Source of the DNA: CAYOKT01 sp964404605
GTDB taxonomy: Bacteria; Electryoneota; Electryoneia; Electryoneales; Electryoneaceae
Length of the DNA stretch: 64,000 nucleotides
Direction: 5' to 3'
NCBI GenBank assembly: GCA_964404605.1
Contig: CAYOKT010000004.1
Coordinates: forward strand, 1-64,000
Part shown: one piece after another, positions 34,771-43,778 of the stretch
Layout: every line of letters begins with the position of its first letter
Numbering within the stretch: the stretch's first letter is position 1
Notes under the pieces: generated by a model
The model's input: the letters and a program-made list of their open reading frames with translations, nothing else
Database searches by the model: none
Told to the model about the DNA's origin: nothing
Program-made: the position numbers and the translations under genes

Positions 34771-35426
34771 TTCGACGAGACCTCCAACCTTTTCCGATAT
34801 TCGCCCGCGGCGCGATGCGCCGCCCGGATCGGTTCGGGAAGACGATAACGGCCCAGTGTGCGCATCACCCAACGTACGGCTTCTTCATGCCCGATTCGAT
34901 GACCGGGGGAGACCCATACAGGTTTGACCCCGCGCCGTGTGCGAAGCACCGTCCCGATGCGCTCACCCCGATCGCGGCAAATCGACCGGTCCCCTCTCTC
35001 CGGGCCCGGTTCGCCGCATACTCCGACGAGACGACTCTTCGCGCATCCCACCGTGGTCCACCCGGTGACCAGCCCGAGGTGGCTCGCCAGGCCGATTCTC
35101 CTCGGATGGGCGATCCCCTGCCCATCCACGAGGACCAGGTCGGGCCGATGCGCGAGCTTCTCCGCCGCGCGCAGGAGAACCGGGATCTCCCGGTAGGAAA
35201 GGAAACCCGGGACATAGGGAAATTCGACCGGCGCCGACACGACGACGAGATCCTCGAGAACGAGACCCGGCCGGCGGAAGAGGGCAAGCGCGCCGATCAT
35301 CAACTGCCGGTCCGGCGAGATCGAGGCGTCCGTCCCCAGGATCCACCGGACTTCCGATTCGCCCGGTCCCCCTTCGACAAGGACCCGCTCCGCAAGACGC
35401 AGTTGTTCGTCTCTCGCTTCTTCCAT
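34767..35426 (-). CDS. nfi: endonuclease V
   Basis: Repair nuclease that nicks DNA next to deoxyinosine. 219 aa, family length, when started at ATG 35426 (MEEARDEQLRL); the frame is open further upstream from a TTG. Motifs: GTDASIS (metal-binding Asp), YVPGFLSYREIP, DGQGIAHPRRIGLASHLG and GCAKSRL, all matching the family. First gene of an operon with the diguanylate cyclase and AAA+ regulator, an unusual association. Confidence 0.92.
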   Translation of the reverse strand: MEEARDEQLRLAERVLVEGGPGESEVRWILGTDASISPDRQLMIGALALFRRPGLVLEDLVVVSAPVEFPYVPGFLSYREIPVLLRAAEKLAHRPDLVLVDGQGIAHPRRIGLASHLGLVTGWTTVGCAKSRLVGVCGEPGPERGDRSICRDRGERIGTVLRTRRGVKPVWVSPGHRIGHEEAVRWVMRTLGRYRLPEPIRAAHRAAGEYRKRLEVSSK

Positions 35427-35743
35427 GGAGCCCGGGAGCCGCCAGGCGACAACCCCGGGCCGGAGAGCACCTCCGCGGGAGTTCAACGTTTCAACATCGG
35501 TCTCGACGTCCCCCCGAGAACAAAACCGGGCTATCCACCACCGATACGCGCCGGGCTCAACCGCCTCCCGGCGGAAACACTTCCGATGATTACCGAATGT
35601 GACAGTCTCGTTCCGGCCACAGAGCCCCTATGTACCACATTTCGGCTTTTTGGGAAAATAGGTGTATCACGAACCCGGGTCAAACCCCGATCGTCACCTT
35701 TTTTTCCGAAGCCGCCCCTCCCCGAGAGGCGTGGAACCACGGG

Positions 35744-36637
35744 TTATCCGCTGTCCTCCGAGGCGACCGGGTTCCCGAGCGTGCCGATCGGCGGGCAGGC
35801 GACCTCCACGAAGTCCCCCTCCGCCAGCGGGCCGACGCCCGCCGGTGTGCCGGTGGCGAGCAGGTCTCCCGGGCGCAATCCGACAGCGCGGCCCGCCGCC
35901 GCGAGAAGCTCCCCCGCGGACCACAGCCAGTCCTCCGGGCTCCCCTCCTGGCGTAATTCTCCGTTTACCAGCGTCCTGAACCGAAGAGCGGTCACCTCCC
36001 CGGGAGAGTCGGGGAAATAGAGAGCCGGGCCGCAGGGGGCGAAGGTGGGACGCCCCTTCGCCCGCAACCATGGCTTGCCCTCGCGCTTCAGGCGAGCCTG
36101 CACGCCCCGGTCGGTGACATCGTTCATCAGGGTCACGGCGAGGAGCGCCTCCAGCGCCTGTTCGGCATCCTCCCGGCCGGTCAGCCGGCGCCCCGTGATG
36201 AGCACCAGCTCGCCCTCGTACTCCACCCGCTCGGCATCCGCGGGGAGGAGGATCGGTTCTCCGGTGGCGATGAGCGCGGCGCGCGGCTTCAAAAAGAACA
36301 CCGGCTCGGCGGGCACCGGGTTGTTCAGCTCGCGGGCATGGGCGGCGTAATTCCGCCCCACGCAGAGGAGGTCGCCCCCGCGCAGGGGGACCCGGAACCG
36401 GGCACCTTCAGGGTCGCGGGGCACGATGGCGCCCAGCGCATCCCGGACGGCTTCGACCGCCTCGCGGGGGTCCGGCGACCGGAAGAGGCTGTCGAGGTCC
36501 GGCGGCCTGTCATCCGGCAGGAGACCCCGCGCCCGAAGTCCGGCGAAGGTTTCCCCGAGGGGGAGCAGGACCTCCCCCTCCCCGATCGCCGCCGGTTCGC
36601 TCCGGCCATCCGCCCAACGCACCATCGCCAGCCGCAT
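35744..36637 (-). CDS. fumarylacetoacetate hydrolase family protein
   Basis: 297 aa. C-terminal FAH domain (about 90-290) with CVGRNYAAHARELNN, EPVFFLKP and the metal-binding VEYEGELVLITGR. The N-terminal about 85 residues form the usual variable domain. The family includes hydrolases and decarboxylases of aromatic-acid breakdown and oxaloacetate tautomerases; substrate unknown. ATG 36637 is preceded by AAAGGAGGTGGCG, a strong ribosome binding site. Monocistronic. Confidence 0.92.
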   Translation of the reverse strand: MRLAMVRWADGRSEPAAIGEGEVLLPLGETFAGLRARGLLPDDRPPDLDSLFRSPDPREAVEAVRDALGAIVPRDPEGARFRVPLRGGDLLCVGRNYAAHARELNNPVPAEPVFFLKPRAALIATGEPILLPADAERVEYEGELVLITGRRLTGREDAEQALEALLAVTLMNDVTDRGVQARLKREGKPWLRAKGRPTFAPCGPALYFPDSPGEVTALRFRTLVNGELRQEGSPEDWLWSAGELLAAAGRAVGLRPGDLLATGTPAGVGPLAEGDFVEVACPPIGTLGNPVASEDSG

Positions 36638-36767
36638 CGCCACCTCCTTTAAAGCCGTCCGGACGACATGATACGGCAGGGAAGATAACAGCTTTCCGGC
36701 GCGGTTGGACACCCGGCGGATTCAGCGTCCATACCGCTTGATTATCGGGCGCGGGGTAACAGGGCTG

Positions 36768-36797
36768 TTGCCCGCACTCCGGGCGATTGTTTACCTT
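36768..36797 (+). promoter_or_regulatory. putative promoter of the polytopic membrane protein
   Basis: TTGCCC (36768-36773), 18-bp spacer, TACCTT (36792-36797). The ATG at 36806 is at or within 2 nt of the predicted +1, again suggesting a leaderless message. Confidence 0.4.
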
Positions 36798-36805
36798 TTC
36801 CGGCC

Positions 36806-38593
36806 ATGAAGGTACCCCGCGCCGAAACGCCCGTCCCCCTCGCCCTGGTGGTCTTCGCGACGTCCTTCGCGCTGACACTCGCCGCCGGCCGCCTGACCGT
36901 CGCCGCCGGCATCGGCCCGGGCGCGGCGGCCGGATGGGCGGCTTCCGCGGCCGGGGCGGCGGACCCGGCGAGCGGTGCGCTCGCGCCGCTCTTCCGGCTG
37001 CTGGTCCACCTGGCGGGCCAGGCCGGCCCTGCCGGGAGTATCGCCGCGCGGCTGAACCTCCTCACCCTCTTCGGCCATGCCGTCTTCGCCGGCCTCATCG
37101 CCCTCTGGACCCTGCCCCGGCTGGAGGGAAGGCGGGTATGGGCGGCCCCGATGGTCGCCGCCTGGATCGGCGTTCTCGCGGGTGTGACGCGCACCGGCTG
37201 GGCGAGCGCGCTGATGGTCAACCCGGCGACCTGGTCCCTCGCCGCCCTCGCGGGGGCCGCCCTCCTGCTGGGTGCGCCGGGCGCGGGCGGGAATGGAAGG
37301 GAATTATCCCCACGGCGCTGGTTCCTCGCCGTCTGGCTCGCCGCCCTCGCGGCCGGTTTCCACCTCGCCGCGTGGCTGGCGTTCCCGGCCCTCGCGCTCC
37401 TCGCCTTCCGCGGGCGTCCTCCGGGGAAATGGATCCTCCCCGCCGCCCTGTTTGCCCTCGCCGCGGCGCACACCCTCTTCCTCCTGCCCCTGCGCGCCCC
37501 CGCCCACCCGGTGAGCGGGCTGCTGAACCTCGCCCGCGGCGTGCCGGAGGCCACAGGCCCGGCGCTGCCCGGGTGGAGTGTGCTCTGGGCACTCACCCCC
37601 GCCGGGCTGCTCCCCGCCGCCTGGGGCCTGGCCCGTCTCCCGGCCGGGAATCGTGCCGCGCTGCCGCCGCTCGTGCTCGCGCTGGGGGGGATTCTCGCGG
37701 GCGCGTTGATCGGCGGGGAAGCCTCGGAGTACGCCGCGCTAATGGCCGCCGCCGGGGTCGCCCTGCTCGCTGGACTGGGCACAGCGGACCTGCTCGCGCG
37801 GCTTCCCGGGGGTTACGGGCTGCTTCTCTGGCTGGTGATCCCGGCGTTGTGGGTCCTCCACGGCCCCCGGGTCAGCCGGGCCGGGGACACGCTCTGGCGC
37901 ACCCACACGGAGAATGTCTTCCGCACGGCACGCCTCGAATCGCTGATCTTCTCCTCCGAGGAGGCGATCCTCAACGTCCCTTACGACTACCTGCGCCGGG
38001 CGGAGCAGCTTCGCGCGGACCTGGCGGTCATCAACCCGAACCGCCTCGCCGACCCGGCCTACCTGCGCCTGCTAGAGAGTGCATATGCCGGCCGCCTCCG
38101 CCCGGTACGCGCCTCGTTCGACAGCCTGGCCGTCCTCGCCGCGGCGGACCGGCCGGATCCGCGTGAAGTACGGCGCGCGGCGGACCGTTTCGTCGCCGCG
38201 TGGATACGGTGGGAGGTGCCCCGCGCGGAGAAGACCGGCGGCGTCCTCCTCACCCACGGGTACAAGCCGCCCCTCGACGACTACCCCCTCGTCCCCGAGG
38301 GGCTGCTCCTGCGCGTCTACGACGGGCGGCACGACTATCCCTTCCACTTCGCGGGGCTCGACCTGCGGCCGATCCGCTTCACCCCCGGCATGGGACCCAC
38401 GCGGCAGAGGATCGTCGCGCTGTACCCCATGATGTTCACGACGAGGGGAAACTGGATGATCGAGAAGGCCTACACGGCGGAAGGGTTCGACTACATCCGC
38501 TGGGCGTTGCGGATCGATCCCGGTTACCTGCCCGCGAAGCTCGCCGCCCGGCAGTTCAACATCCAGGGCCCGCCCCAGCACCTCGGGAAGTGA
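36806..38593 (+). CDS. polytopic membrane protein, DUF2723/glycosyltransferase-like
   Basis: 595 aa. The first about 365 residues hold 10-12 hydrophobic segments very rich in Ala, Leu and Gly. The last 230 residues are a soluble domain, probably extracytoplasmic (RTHTENVFRTARLESLIFSS, NVPYDYLRRAEQLRADLAVINP). The order resembles DUF2723-type membrane proteins that are thought to be mannosyltransferase-like, but I see no catalytic acidic loop near the N-terminus. Function is not assigned. A TACCTT promoter element immediately precedes the ATG. Confidence 0.65.
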   Translation: MKVPRAETPVPLALVVFATSFALTLAAGRLTVAAGIGPGAAAGWAASAAGAADPASGALAPLFRLLVHLAGQAGPAGSIAARLNLLTLFGHAVFAGLIALWTLPRLEGRRVWAAPMVAAWIGVLAGVTRTGWASALMVNPATWSLAALAGAALLLGAPGAGGNGRELSPRRWFLAVWLAALAAGFHLAAWLAFPALALLAFRGRPPGKWILPAALFALAAAHTLFLLPLRAPAHPVSGLLNLARGVPEATGPALPGWSVLWALTPAGLLPAAWGLARLPAGNRAALPPLVLALGGILAGALIGGEASEYAALMAAAGVALLAGLGTADLLARLPGGYGLLLWLVIPALWVLHGPRVSRAGDTLWRTHTENVFRTARLESLIFSSEEAILNVPYDYLRRAEQLRADLAVINPNRLADPAYLRLLESAYAGRLRPVRASFDSLAVLAAADRPDPREVRRAADRFVAAWIRWEVPRAEKTGGVLLTHGYKPPLDDYPLVPEGLLLRVYDGRHDYPFHFAGLDLRPIRFTPGMGPTRQRIVALYPMMFTTRGNWMIEKAYTAEGFDYIRWALRIDPGYLPAKLAARQFNIQGPPQHLGK

Positions 38594-38613
38594 CCGATAC
38601 GGAAGACGGGAGT

Positions 38614-39183
38614 TCAGCCAGCCGCACCCGGCGCCTCACCACTGGGAGCGAGAAGAAGCAGGCGGGTGTCGCCGAAGACCTTGTCGCGGACGGTGGACCA
38701 GCCGGGGGGGATGACGATCTCCCCGCGGGAGGAGGCCTCGAAGAGGAGCAACCCGTCTTCCGCGAGCCAGTCCCCCGAGATGACCGCCGCCAGCAACCTC
38801 TCGAGGGGAACAGCGGCGTACGGCGGGTCGGCGAGGATGAGATCGAAGGGAACCGGTGACCGTTCCGGGCGCTTGAGGAAGGCGAACACCTCGGCGGCGA
38901 CCACCTTCGCCTGTTCCGAGAAACCGCAGCGCCGGAGGTTCTCCCGGATCACCTTCAGGGCGGCCCGATTTCTCTCGACGAACACCGCGGACCCCGCGCC
39001 GCGGGCGAGGGCCTCCAGTCCGAGCAGTCCCGCCCCCGCGAAGAGGTCGAGCACCGCGGCGCCTTGCACCCGGTCCGCAAGCCATTGGAAAAGCGCTTCG
39101 CGCGCGAGCGACGATGTGGGACGGGTTCCCTCGGGCGGCGGAACCAGCCGCCGTCCTTTCCCCCTCCCCCCGGTCAGCCTCAC
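38614..39183 (-). CDS. rsmD: 16S rRNA (guanine(966)-N2)-methyltransferase
   Basis: 189 aa Rossmann methyltransferase. N-terminal GGRGKGRRLVPPPEGTRPTS is the RsmD signature, followed by the SAM motif LDLFAGAGLLGLEAL and the catalytic DPPY in ILADPPYAAVP. It methylates G966 of 16S rRNA in E. coli. Its ATG overlaps the stop of the upstream PilM-like gene by 4 bp, so it is the last gene of that operon. Confidence 0.95.
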   Translation of the reverse strand: MRLTGGRGKGRRLVPPPEGTRPTSSLAREALFQWLADRVQGAAVLDLFAGAGLLGLEALARGAGSAVFVERNRAALKVIRENLRRCGFSEQAKVVAAEVFAFLKRPERSPVPFDLILADPPYAAVPLERLLAAVISGDWLAEDGLLLFEASSRGEIVIPPGWSTVRDKVFGDTRLLLLAPSGEAPGAAG

Positions 39184-40691
39184 GGCAGGGCGAGAATATC
39201 GATCCGGCCGTCCGGGCGGGTGTGGAGCGAGAAGCGGAAAGGCCGGCGGCGCATCTCGTCGAGGGTGGAGAGGAGGCGGCGGACCCCCGCCCGGTTGGTG
39301 GTGGTCCCCCAGGCATGGGTCGGTTTCAGCCCGACGGCGGCGAGGGCCTCGGTGAACTGCTCCGCCGTCATCTCGCTCTCCCCGAACGAAGGAAGGTGGA
39401 AGGTGACAATGATACCGGGCGCTTCCGGGACGGGATCCCCCACCCGGACTTCCATGCCCGGCAACGCATCGCCCGCCAGGTTGACCCAGCGGTCGACCTG
39501 CTCGAGCGGACCGCCGACCCCGCAGCGCAGCAGGTCCCCCTGGAGCATCACGCCGTACAGGTTCACACCCGCGCTGTCCGCCAGGTCATAGAACTCGGCG
39601 AGCAGCTTCGTGGAGCTGGGAGCCGCCCGCACCGCGTCGCCCTCCACCTCCTCGACGGCGGCGGGTTGCACGGCGGCCCCTTCGGTCGCCTCGCCGCCCT
39701 CGCCGGCTCCCCCGCGGCGGAGGAAGAACACGACCAGGACCGCCGCCACGACAAGGACCGCCGCCCCGGCGAAAAGGGGCCATCGCTTCTTGCGCCGGAA
39801 CCCGATGATCTCCTCTTCTTCCTCGGGCTCCTCTTCCTCTTCCGGGGGTTCTTCCTTCTCCCGCTCCCGCTCGCCAGGGCGCCCGGGTACGGCCTTCTCT
39901 TCCTCCTCCACCTCGACCGGTTTTCCCACCGGCTCGGGAGGTGCCACGACCTCTGCGGCTGGGACGGCGGGCGCTTCGGCCGCTCCCTCGGGGACGGGGG
40001 GCGCCTCGACCGCCTCCGCCGCCGCCACGGTCTCGGGCTCCTCGACGATCGGAAATTCCGGGGCGGGCGGTTCCGCCGCGGGGGGAGCCTCCTCCCGGAT
40101 CGCCGTTTCCGCCGGCGGCTCCTGCGGCGGAGGCGGGGCGGCGGGGCGCTTCCCCTCATGGCGCGCCCAGACACGGTACAGGGGCAGCAGATCCGCCCCC
40201 TCCTCCACCTCTTCATCGACGAGACCGGCATGGAGAGTGATCGTTCCGAGGGTCAGGCCCAGCTCGTCCGCGAGATCCTGCCAGTAGGCGATGAACTCCG
40301 GGCGGATGACGATCGCGTACGCCTGCCCGTCGATCGGCTGCCAGGCATAGATGTACTCGTCCAGGGGGCCGGAGAGGCGCTGCTGAAGCTCCCAGGAGAC
40401 CTGCTGGTCGGCTTCATCATCCTCCAGATCGCCGATTTCGAACAGCCAGGCGCTTCCCCAGGGAGGGGCGAGGACGATGTCAAGCCGATGCTCGGGGGGA
40501 AGAACCTCAACGCGGAAGGCGACAAGGGAATCACGGATAAGAGCGTTCAACTCCGGGTGGGTGACGGCGATGGGAGTGGGCGCCACCCCGAGAGCCTTGC
40601 GGGCGCATTCAACTGTCTCCCCTTCCCGCCGCTCTTCGAGGATGAGGTCCGTGTCGTCCCACCGGAGGCGGAACACAGCCGCCTGGGCCAT
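39180..40691 (-). CDS. PilM/GspL-like membrane protein with acidic linker
   Basis: About 503 aa. The N-terminal 180 residues resemble the PilM/GspL actin-like fold (FRLRWDDTDLIL, SWELQQRLSGPLDEYIYAW, QDLADELGLTLGTITLHAGL). A 120-residue linker rich in Pro, Ala and Glu follows, with an almost pure Glu run before the single membrane helix (about 304-325). A 160-residue periplasmic domain resembles PilN/PilO ferredoxin-like modules. One protein thus seems to span the functions of PilM and PilN/O. The start ATG 40691 is preferred; a GTG at 40730 lies inside the upstream gene. Confidence 0.6.
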   Translation of the reverse strand: MAQAAVFRLRWDDTDLILEERREGETVECARKALGVAPTPIAVTHPELNALIRDSLVAFRVEVLPPEHRLDIVLAPPWGSAWLFEIGDLEDDEADQQVSWELQQRLSGPLDEYIYAWQPIDGQAYAIVIRPEFIAYWQDLADELGLTLGTITLHAGLVDEEVEEGADLLPLYRVWARHEGKRPAAPPPPQEPPAETAIREEAPPAAEPPAPEFPIVEEPETVAAAEAVEAPPVPEGAAEAPAVPAAEVVAPPEPVGKPVEVEEEEKAVPGRPGEREREKEEPPEEEEEPEEEEEIIGFRRKKRWPLFAGAAVLVVAAVLVVFFLRRGGAGEGGEATEGAAVQPAAVEEVEGDAVRAAPSSTKLLAEFYDLADSAGVNLYGVMLQGDLLRCGVGGPLEQVDRWVNLAGDALPGMEVRVGDPVPEAPGIIVTFHLPSFGESEMTAEQFTEALAAVGLKPTHAWGTTTNRAGVRRLLSTLDEMRRRPFRFSLHTRPDGRIDILALP

Positions 40692-40711
40692 GGCGGTCGC
40701 CGGTTCTCCGC

Positions 40712-42019
40712 TTATTTCTTCTCGCTCCACGAGAGGTCGTTGTTCTCCACGTTACCGGGGCTCGCGATCGGTCCGACACTGAAGATGCGATCCAACAGGT
40801 TCTTCGGCGGGAGCGGGAAGGAGGTGTCGAACGGCGGCCGGATGGTGACCCCGATCGTGTCAACCTTGGTCACCGAATACTCCTCGGTGTAGTTCATCCG
40901 GCGCAGCAGATCCTGTGTCTTCTCCCAACTCGTCCAGACGCGGATCAAGCTGTCATACTTCGCCGTGAACAGCTCCCGCTTGATGCGCAGCTCGTCCCGG
41001 TAAGCGTCCACGGAGTCCACCGGAACCGTCACCTCCTTGTCCCCCTCGACCGTGATCGGGCGCTTGGGGCGGATCATCGTAAGCTCCACGTCGAAGAAGT
41101 CGCTCTGGAGTTCGAGCTGCTGGGCGAAGAGGGTGGTGTCACGCTTGAGCGCCTCGTCCAGCTTCGAGCGGGCGCGGCGGGCGAGCTTGTTGATCAGGAG
41201 GTTCGTGATCAGCTCGTTGCCGGACACGGCTGAATCGGGCTCCCCCTTCACGAGCAGAACGTAGGTGATCTTCCCCTCGAGGCCGACCTTCGCGTTCAAC
41301 CCGAGGCGGAACCGCTCGCCGCTGATCGGATCAATGGTGATATCGTCGACATCACGATAGAGCAGGTATTCCGCGGAAGGTACGGTTTTCTCCGCGTACT
41401 CCAGGTCGTGACGCGCCAGGTGTCCCTTCGACCATACCATCCAGTAAATGTCATGGAGCCCCTTGCCGCGCTTGTAATATTCGACGCCAAGGGGGTTGCC
41501 GGCGCTGTCGCGTTCGCAGGTCATCGCCACCTTGACCGGTTCGATGACATCGGCGAAAACCTCCTTCGGGACCATCGAGATGACGACGGAATCGGGCAGG
41601 GCGGTGTTCGTGTCCGTGGCTTCCACGACCGGCAGCGGGGCGCCGTCCCGGTAGCCCTGGAACTCCAGCCGATCGAAATGGTACAGGTCGACGAACCCGA
41701 TGAGGAAGGAGTCGTACGGCGCGTCGTACAGGGAGAGTTTCTCGAATTCGAACAGCGCCCGTTTCACCTGGATGGAGTCGCTCTTGATGAACGAGACCAG
41801 GGAATCCAGGTCGGCGCTGTAGCCGCCCCTGACCTGATGATACCGTTGGACGACCAGGTTCAGGTTTTCCATGCGCTCCCGGCAGTCCTCGGTCAGAACG
41901 GCCTGCTCTTCCCACAGTTTTTTCGGGTACAGGATGCTGGCCAAGAGGAATACAACCAGCACGACAATGAGGATTCGCAGCGGCCAACTGCCTTTCGGCT
42001 GCATTTTCTCCTGGGCCAT
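40712..42019 (-). CDS. membrane-anchored periplasmic protein, possibly pilus/secretion-related
   Basis: 435 aa, not recognised. One N-terminal membrane helix (13-30: ILIVVLVVFLLASILYP) and a long extracytoplasmic domain of mixed helix and strand with no Cys pair. Residues 35-75 resemble the long helix of pseudopilin-like proteins, but no prepilin peptidase site is present. It lies between the ComEA-like and PilM-like genes, which points to a competence or pilus-type assembly. TAA stop overlaps the longest frame of the next gene. Confidence 0.6.
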   Translation of the reverse strand: MAQEKMQPKGSWPLRILIVVLVVFLLASILYPKKLWEEQAVLTEDCRERMENLNLVVQRYHQVRGGYSADLDSLVSFIKSDSIQVKRALFEFEKLSLYDAPYDSFLIGFVDLYHFDRLEFQGYRDGAPLPVVEATDTNTALPDSVVISMVPKEVFADVIEPVKVAMTCERDSAGNPLGVEYYKRGKGLHDIYWMVWSKGHLARHDLEYAEKTVPSAEYLLYRDVDDITIDPISGERFRLGLNAKVGLEGKITYVLLVKGEPDSAVSGNELITNLLINKLARRARSKLDEALKRDTTLFAQQLELQSDFFDVELTMIRPKRPITVEGDKEVTVPVDSVDAYRDELRIKRELFTAKYDSLIRVWTSWEKTQDLLRRMNYTEEYSVTKVDTIGVTIRPPFDTSFPLPPKNLLDRIFSVGPIASPGNVENNDLSWSEKK

Positions 42020-42040
42020 CTGAAGCCTCCCCGGATTCCT

Positions 42041-42568
42041 TTATGGAGTCAGCGTAATGTAGGGTTCGAGCCGCGCCATCCGCTTTTCGCCGATGCCGCG
42101 CACCAAAAGTAAGTCCCTGGAACGGCGGAATGGGCCGTTGGTCTCTCGGAATTCAAGGATTCGCCGCGCGAGAACGGGGCCGATACCCGGCAGGCTCTCC
42201 AGCTCCTCCAGCCCGGCGCGGTTGATGTCCACCTTCCGCAGGGTGTCCGCCTCGAGTCCGGCGACCATCCCGGTTTCGCCCCCCTGCTCCGGGCCCACGT
42301 CCACCACCGTGGAGGGAGCGCCGGAAGGTGCGGCGGCGACCCCGCCGGACGCAACCGCCCGGGGCGAAGACGACCCGTCGGGAGGAGAAGGAGCCTCGAT
42401 CCGCTCCACACCGCTCAGGACGACAGGAGATTCATCCCGCTCCGCCCTGCGTGTGAGCTGCCGGGCAATCAACCCGACGATCAACAGGACGGCAAGGACG
42501 AGCAACGCCCGCCTCTCCGCCGGTGTTAGGGCGAAACGAACCCTTTTGGGGTCGGGTGCGGGTGTCAC
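42041..42568 (-). CDS. ComEA-like helix-hairpin-helix DNA-binding protein
   Basis: 175 aa. One membrane helix (about 21-36), a Pro/Ser/Gly-rich spacer, then two HhH motifs at the C-terminus (VDINRAGLEELESLPGIGPV and LLVRGIGEKRMARL). This is the layout of ComEA, the periplasmic DNA receptor of natural transformation. The GTG start 42568 has AGGGAGGAGG just upstream and is preferred to a TTG at 42595. The two following genes look like pilus assembly relatives, so the three may form a DNA-uptake module. Confidence 0.85.
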   Translation of the reverse strand: MTPAPDPKRVRFALTPAERRALLVLAVLLIVGLIARQLTRRAERDESPVVLSGVERIEAPSPPDGSSSPRAVASGGVAAAPSGAPSTVVDVGPEQGGETGMVAGLEADTLRKVDINRAGLEELESLPGIGPVLARRILEFRETNGPFRRSRDLLLVRGIGEKRMARLEPYITLTP

Positions 42569-42629
42569 GGCCTCCTCCCTGTCGGGCCCGCGCAAGGGCT
42601 CAACACCGCGGCGCGAGCCCTACAGCCGC

Positions 42630-43772
42630 CTATTCACCGAAGAGAACGCTCTTCATCTTGTGGAAGAATCCCCCCTCGTCGTCCTCGGGAGGCCGGATTC
42701 CCTCGCTCCGGGAGAGTTCCTCGAACAGTTCGCGTTCGCGCGGAGTCAGCTTGTCGGGGATCCACACGGCGATACGGACCAGTTCATCCCCCCTGCGGGA
42801 GCTGTCCAGGTGCCGTATTCCCTTTCCGCGCAGGCGCAGGACCTTGCCGGACTGCACCCCGGGCGGGATGTCCACCTCGACCTTGCCGTTCAGGGTCGGC
42901 ACCTGCAACTTCGCACCGAGGACGGCCTGCGGGATGGAGAGGGTCAGGTTGTAGAGGATATCCACGCCGTGCCGCTCGAACAGCTTGTGCCTCTTCTCCT
43001 CGAAGACGACGATCAGGTCGCCGGGCGGGCCGTTGAACGGACCCGCATGCCCCTCGCCGTCCAGCGTGATATAGTTCCCGCTCTCGACTCCGGCGGGAAC
43101 GGGAATCTCCACGGTCACGGTGTCCTTCACCCGCCCCTCCCCGGCGCATGCGCCGCAGGGACGGGGAATCACCTCCCCGCGCCCGTGGCAGGCCGGACAG
43201 GTCGTCACCTGCACCATCTGGCCGAGGAAGGAGCGGGTCACCTGCCGCACCTCCCCATGACCCTTGCAGGTGGGGCACTTCTCCGGCTTCGTTCCCGGCT
43301 CGGCTCCGGTTCCGCCGCAGACCTCGCAGCGCACGTACCGGGTAACGCGAATCTTCTTCGTCACCCCCTCCGCGATCTCCTCGAGGGTGAGCGGCAGGTT
43401 GACCTGGAGATCGCGTCCGCGGAACGTGCGGGGCCCGCCGTGGCCACGCTGCGCGGTGCCGAACACGTCGCCGAACCCGAAACCGCCCATGAACTGGCGG
43501 AAGATCTCGAACGGGTCGACCTCGAAGCCGCCGAAACCGCCGGCGCCCGCACCGGACACGCCCGCATGGCCGAACCGGTCATAGCGGGCCCGTTTCTCCT
43601 CGTCGGAGAGGATGGCATACGCCTCGCCGACCTCCTTGAAGCGGGCCTCGGCGTCCGGTTCCTTGTTCCGGTCGGGATGATACTTCATCGCCAGCTTGCG
43701 GTACGCCTTCTTGATCGTCTCGGCGTCCGCACTCCGGTCCACCCCGAGGATTTCATAATAGTCACGCGGCAC
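42630..43772 (-). CDS. dnaJ: chaperone DnaJ
   Basis: Hsp40 co-chaperone of DnaK, 380 aa. J domain (1-70) with the HPD motif (YHPDRN), a Gly/Phe-rich stretch, four zinc-binding CxxCxGxG repeats ([32 protein letters not shown]) and the C-terminal substrate-binding domains. GTG start with GGAGGAATAG upstream inside the end of grpE. Third gene of hrcA-grpE-dnaJ; dnaK is not in the window. Confidence 0.97.
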   Translation of the reverse strand: MPRDYYEILGVDRSADAETIKKAYRKLAMKYHPDRNKEPDAEARFKEVGEAYAILSDEEKRARYDRFGHAGVSGAGAGGFGGFEVDPFEIFRQFMGGFGFGDVFGTAQRGHGGPRTFRGRDLQVNLPLTLEEIAEGVTKKIRVTRYVRCEVCGGTGAEPGTKPEKCPTCKGHGEVRQVTRSFLGQMVQVTTCPACHGRGEVIPRPCGACAGEGRVKDTVTVEIPVPAGVESGNYITLDGEGHAGPFNGPPGDLIVVFEEKRHKLFERHGVDILYNLTLSIPQAVLGAKLQVPTLNGKVEVDIPPGVQSGKVLRLRGKGIRHLDSSRRGDELVRIAVWIPDKLTPRERELFEELSRSEGIRPPEDDEGGFFHKMKSVLFGE

Positions 43773-43778
43773 GGCGGG

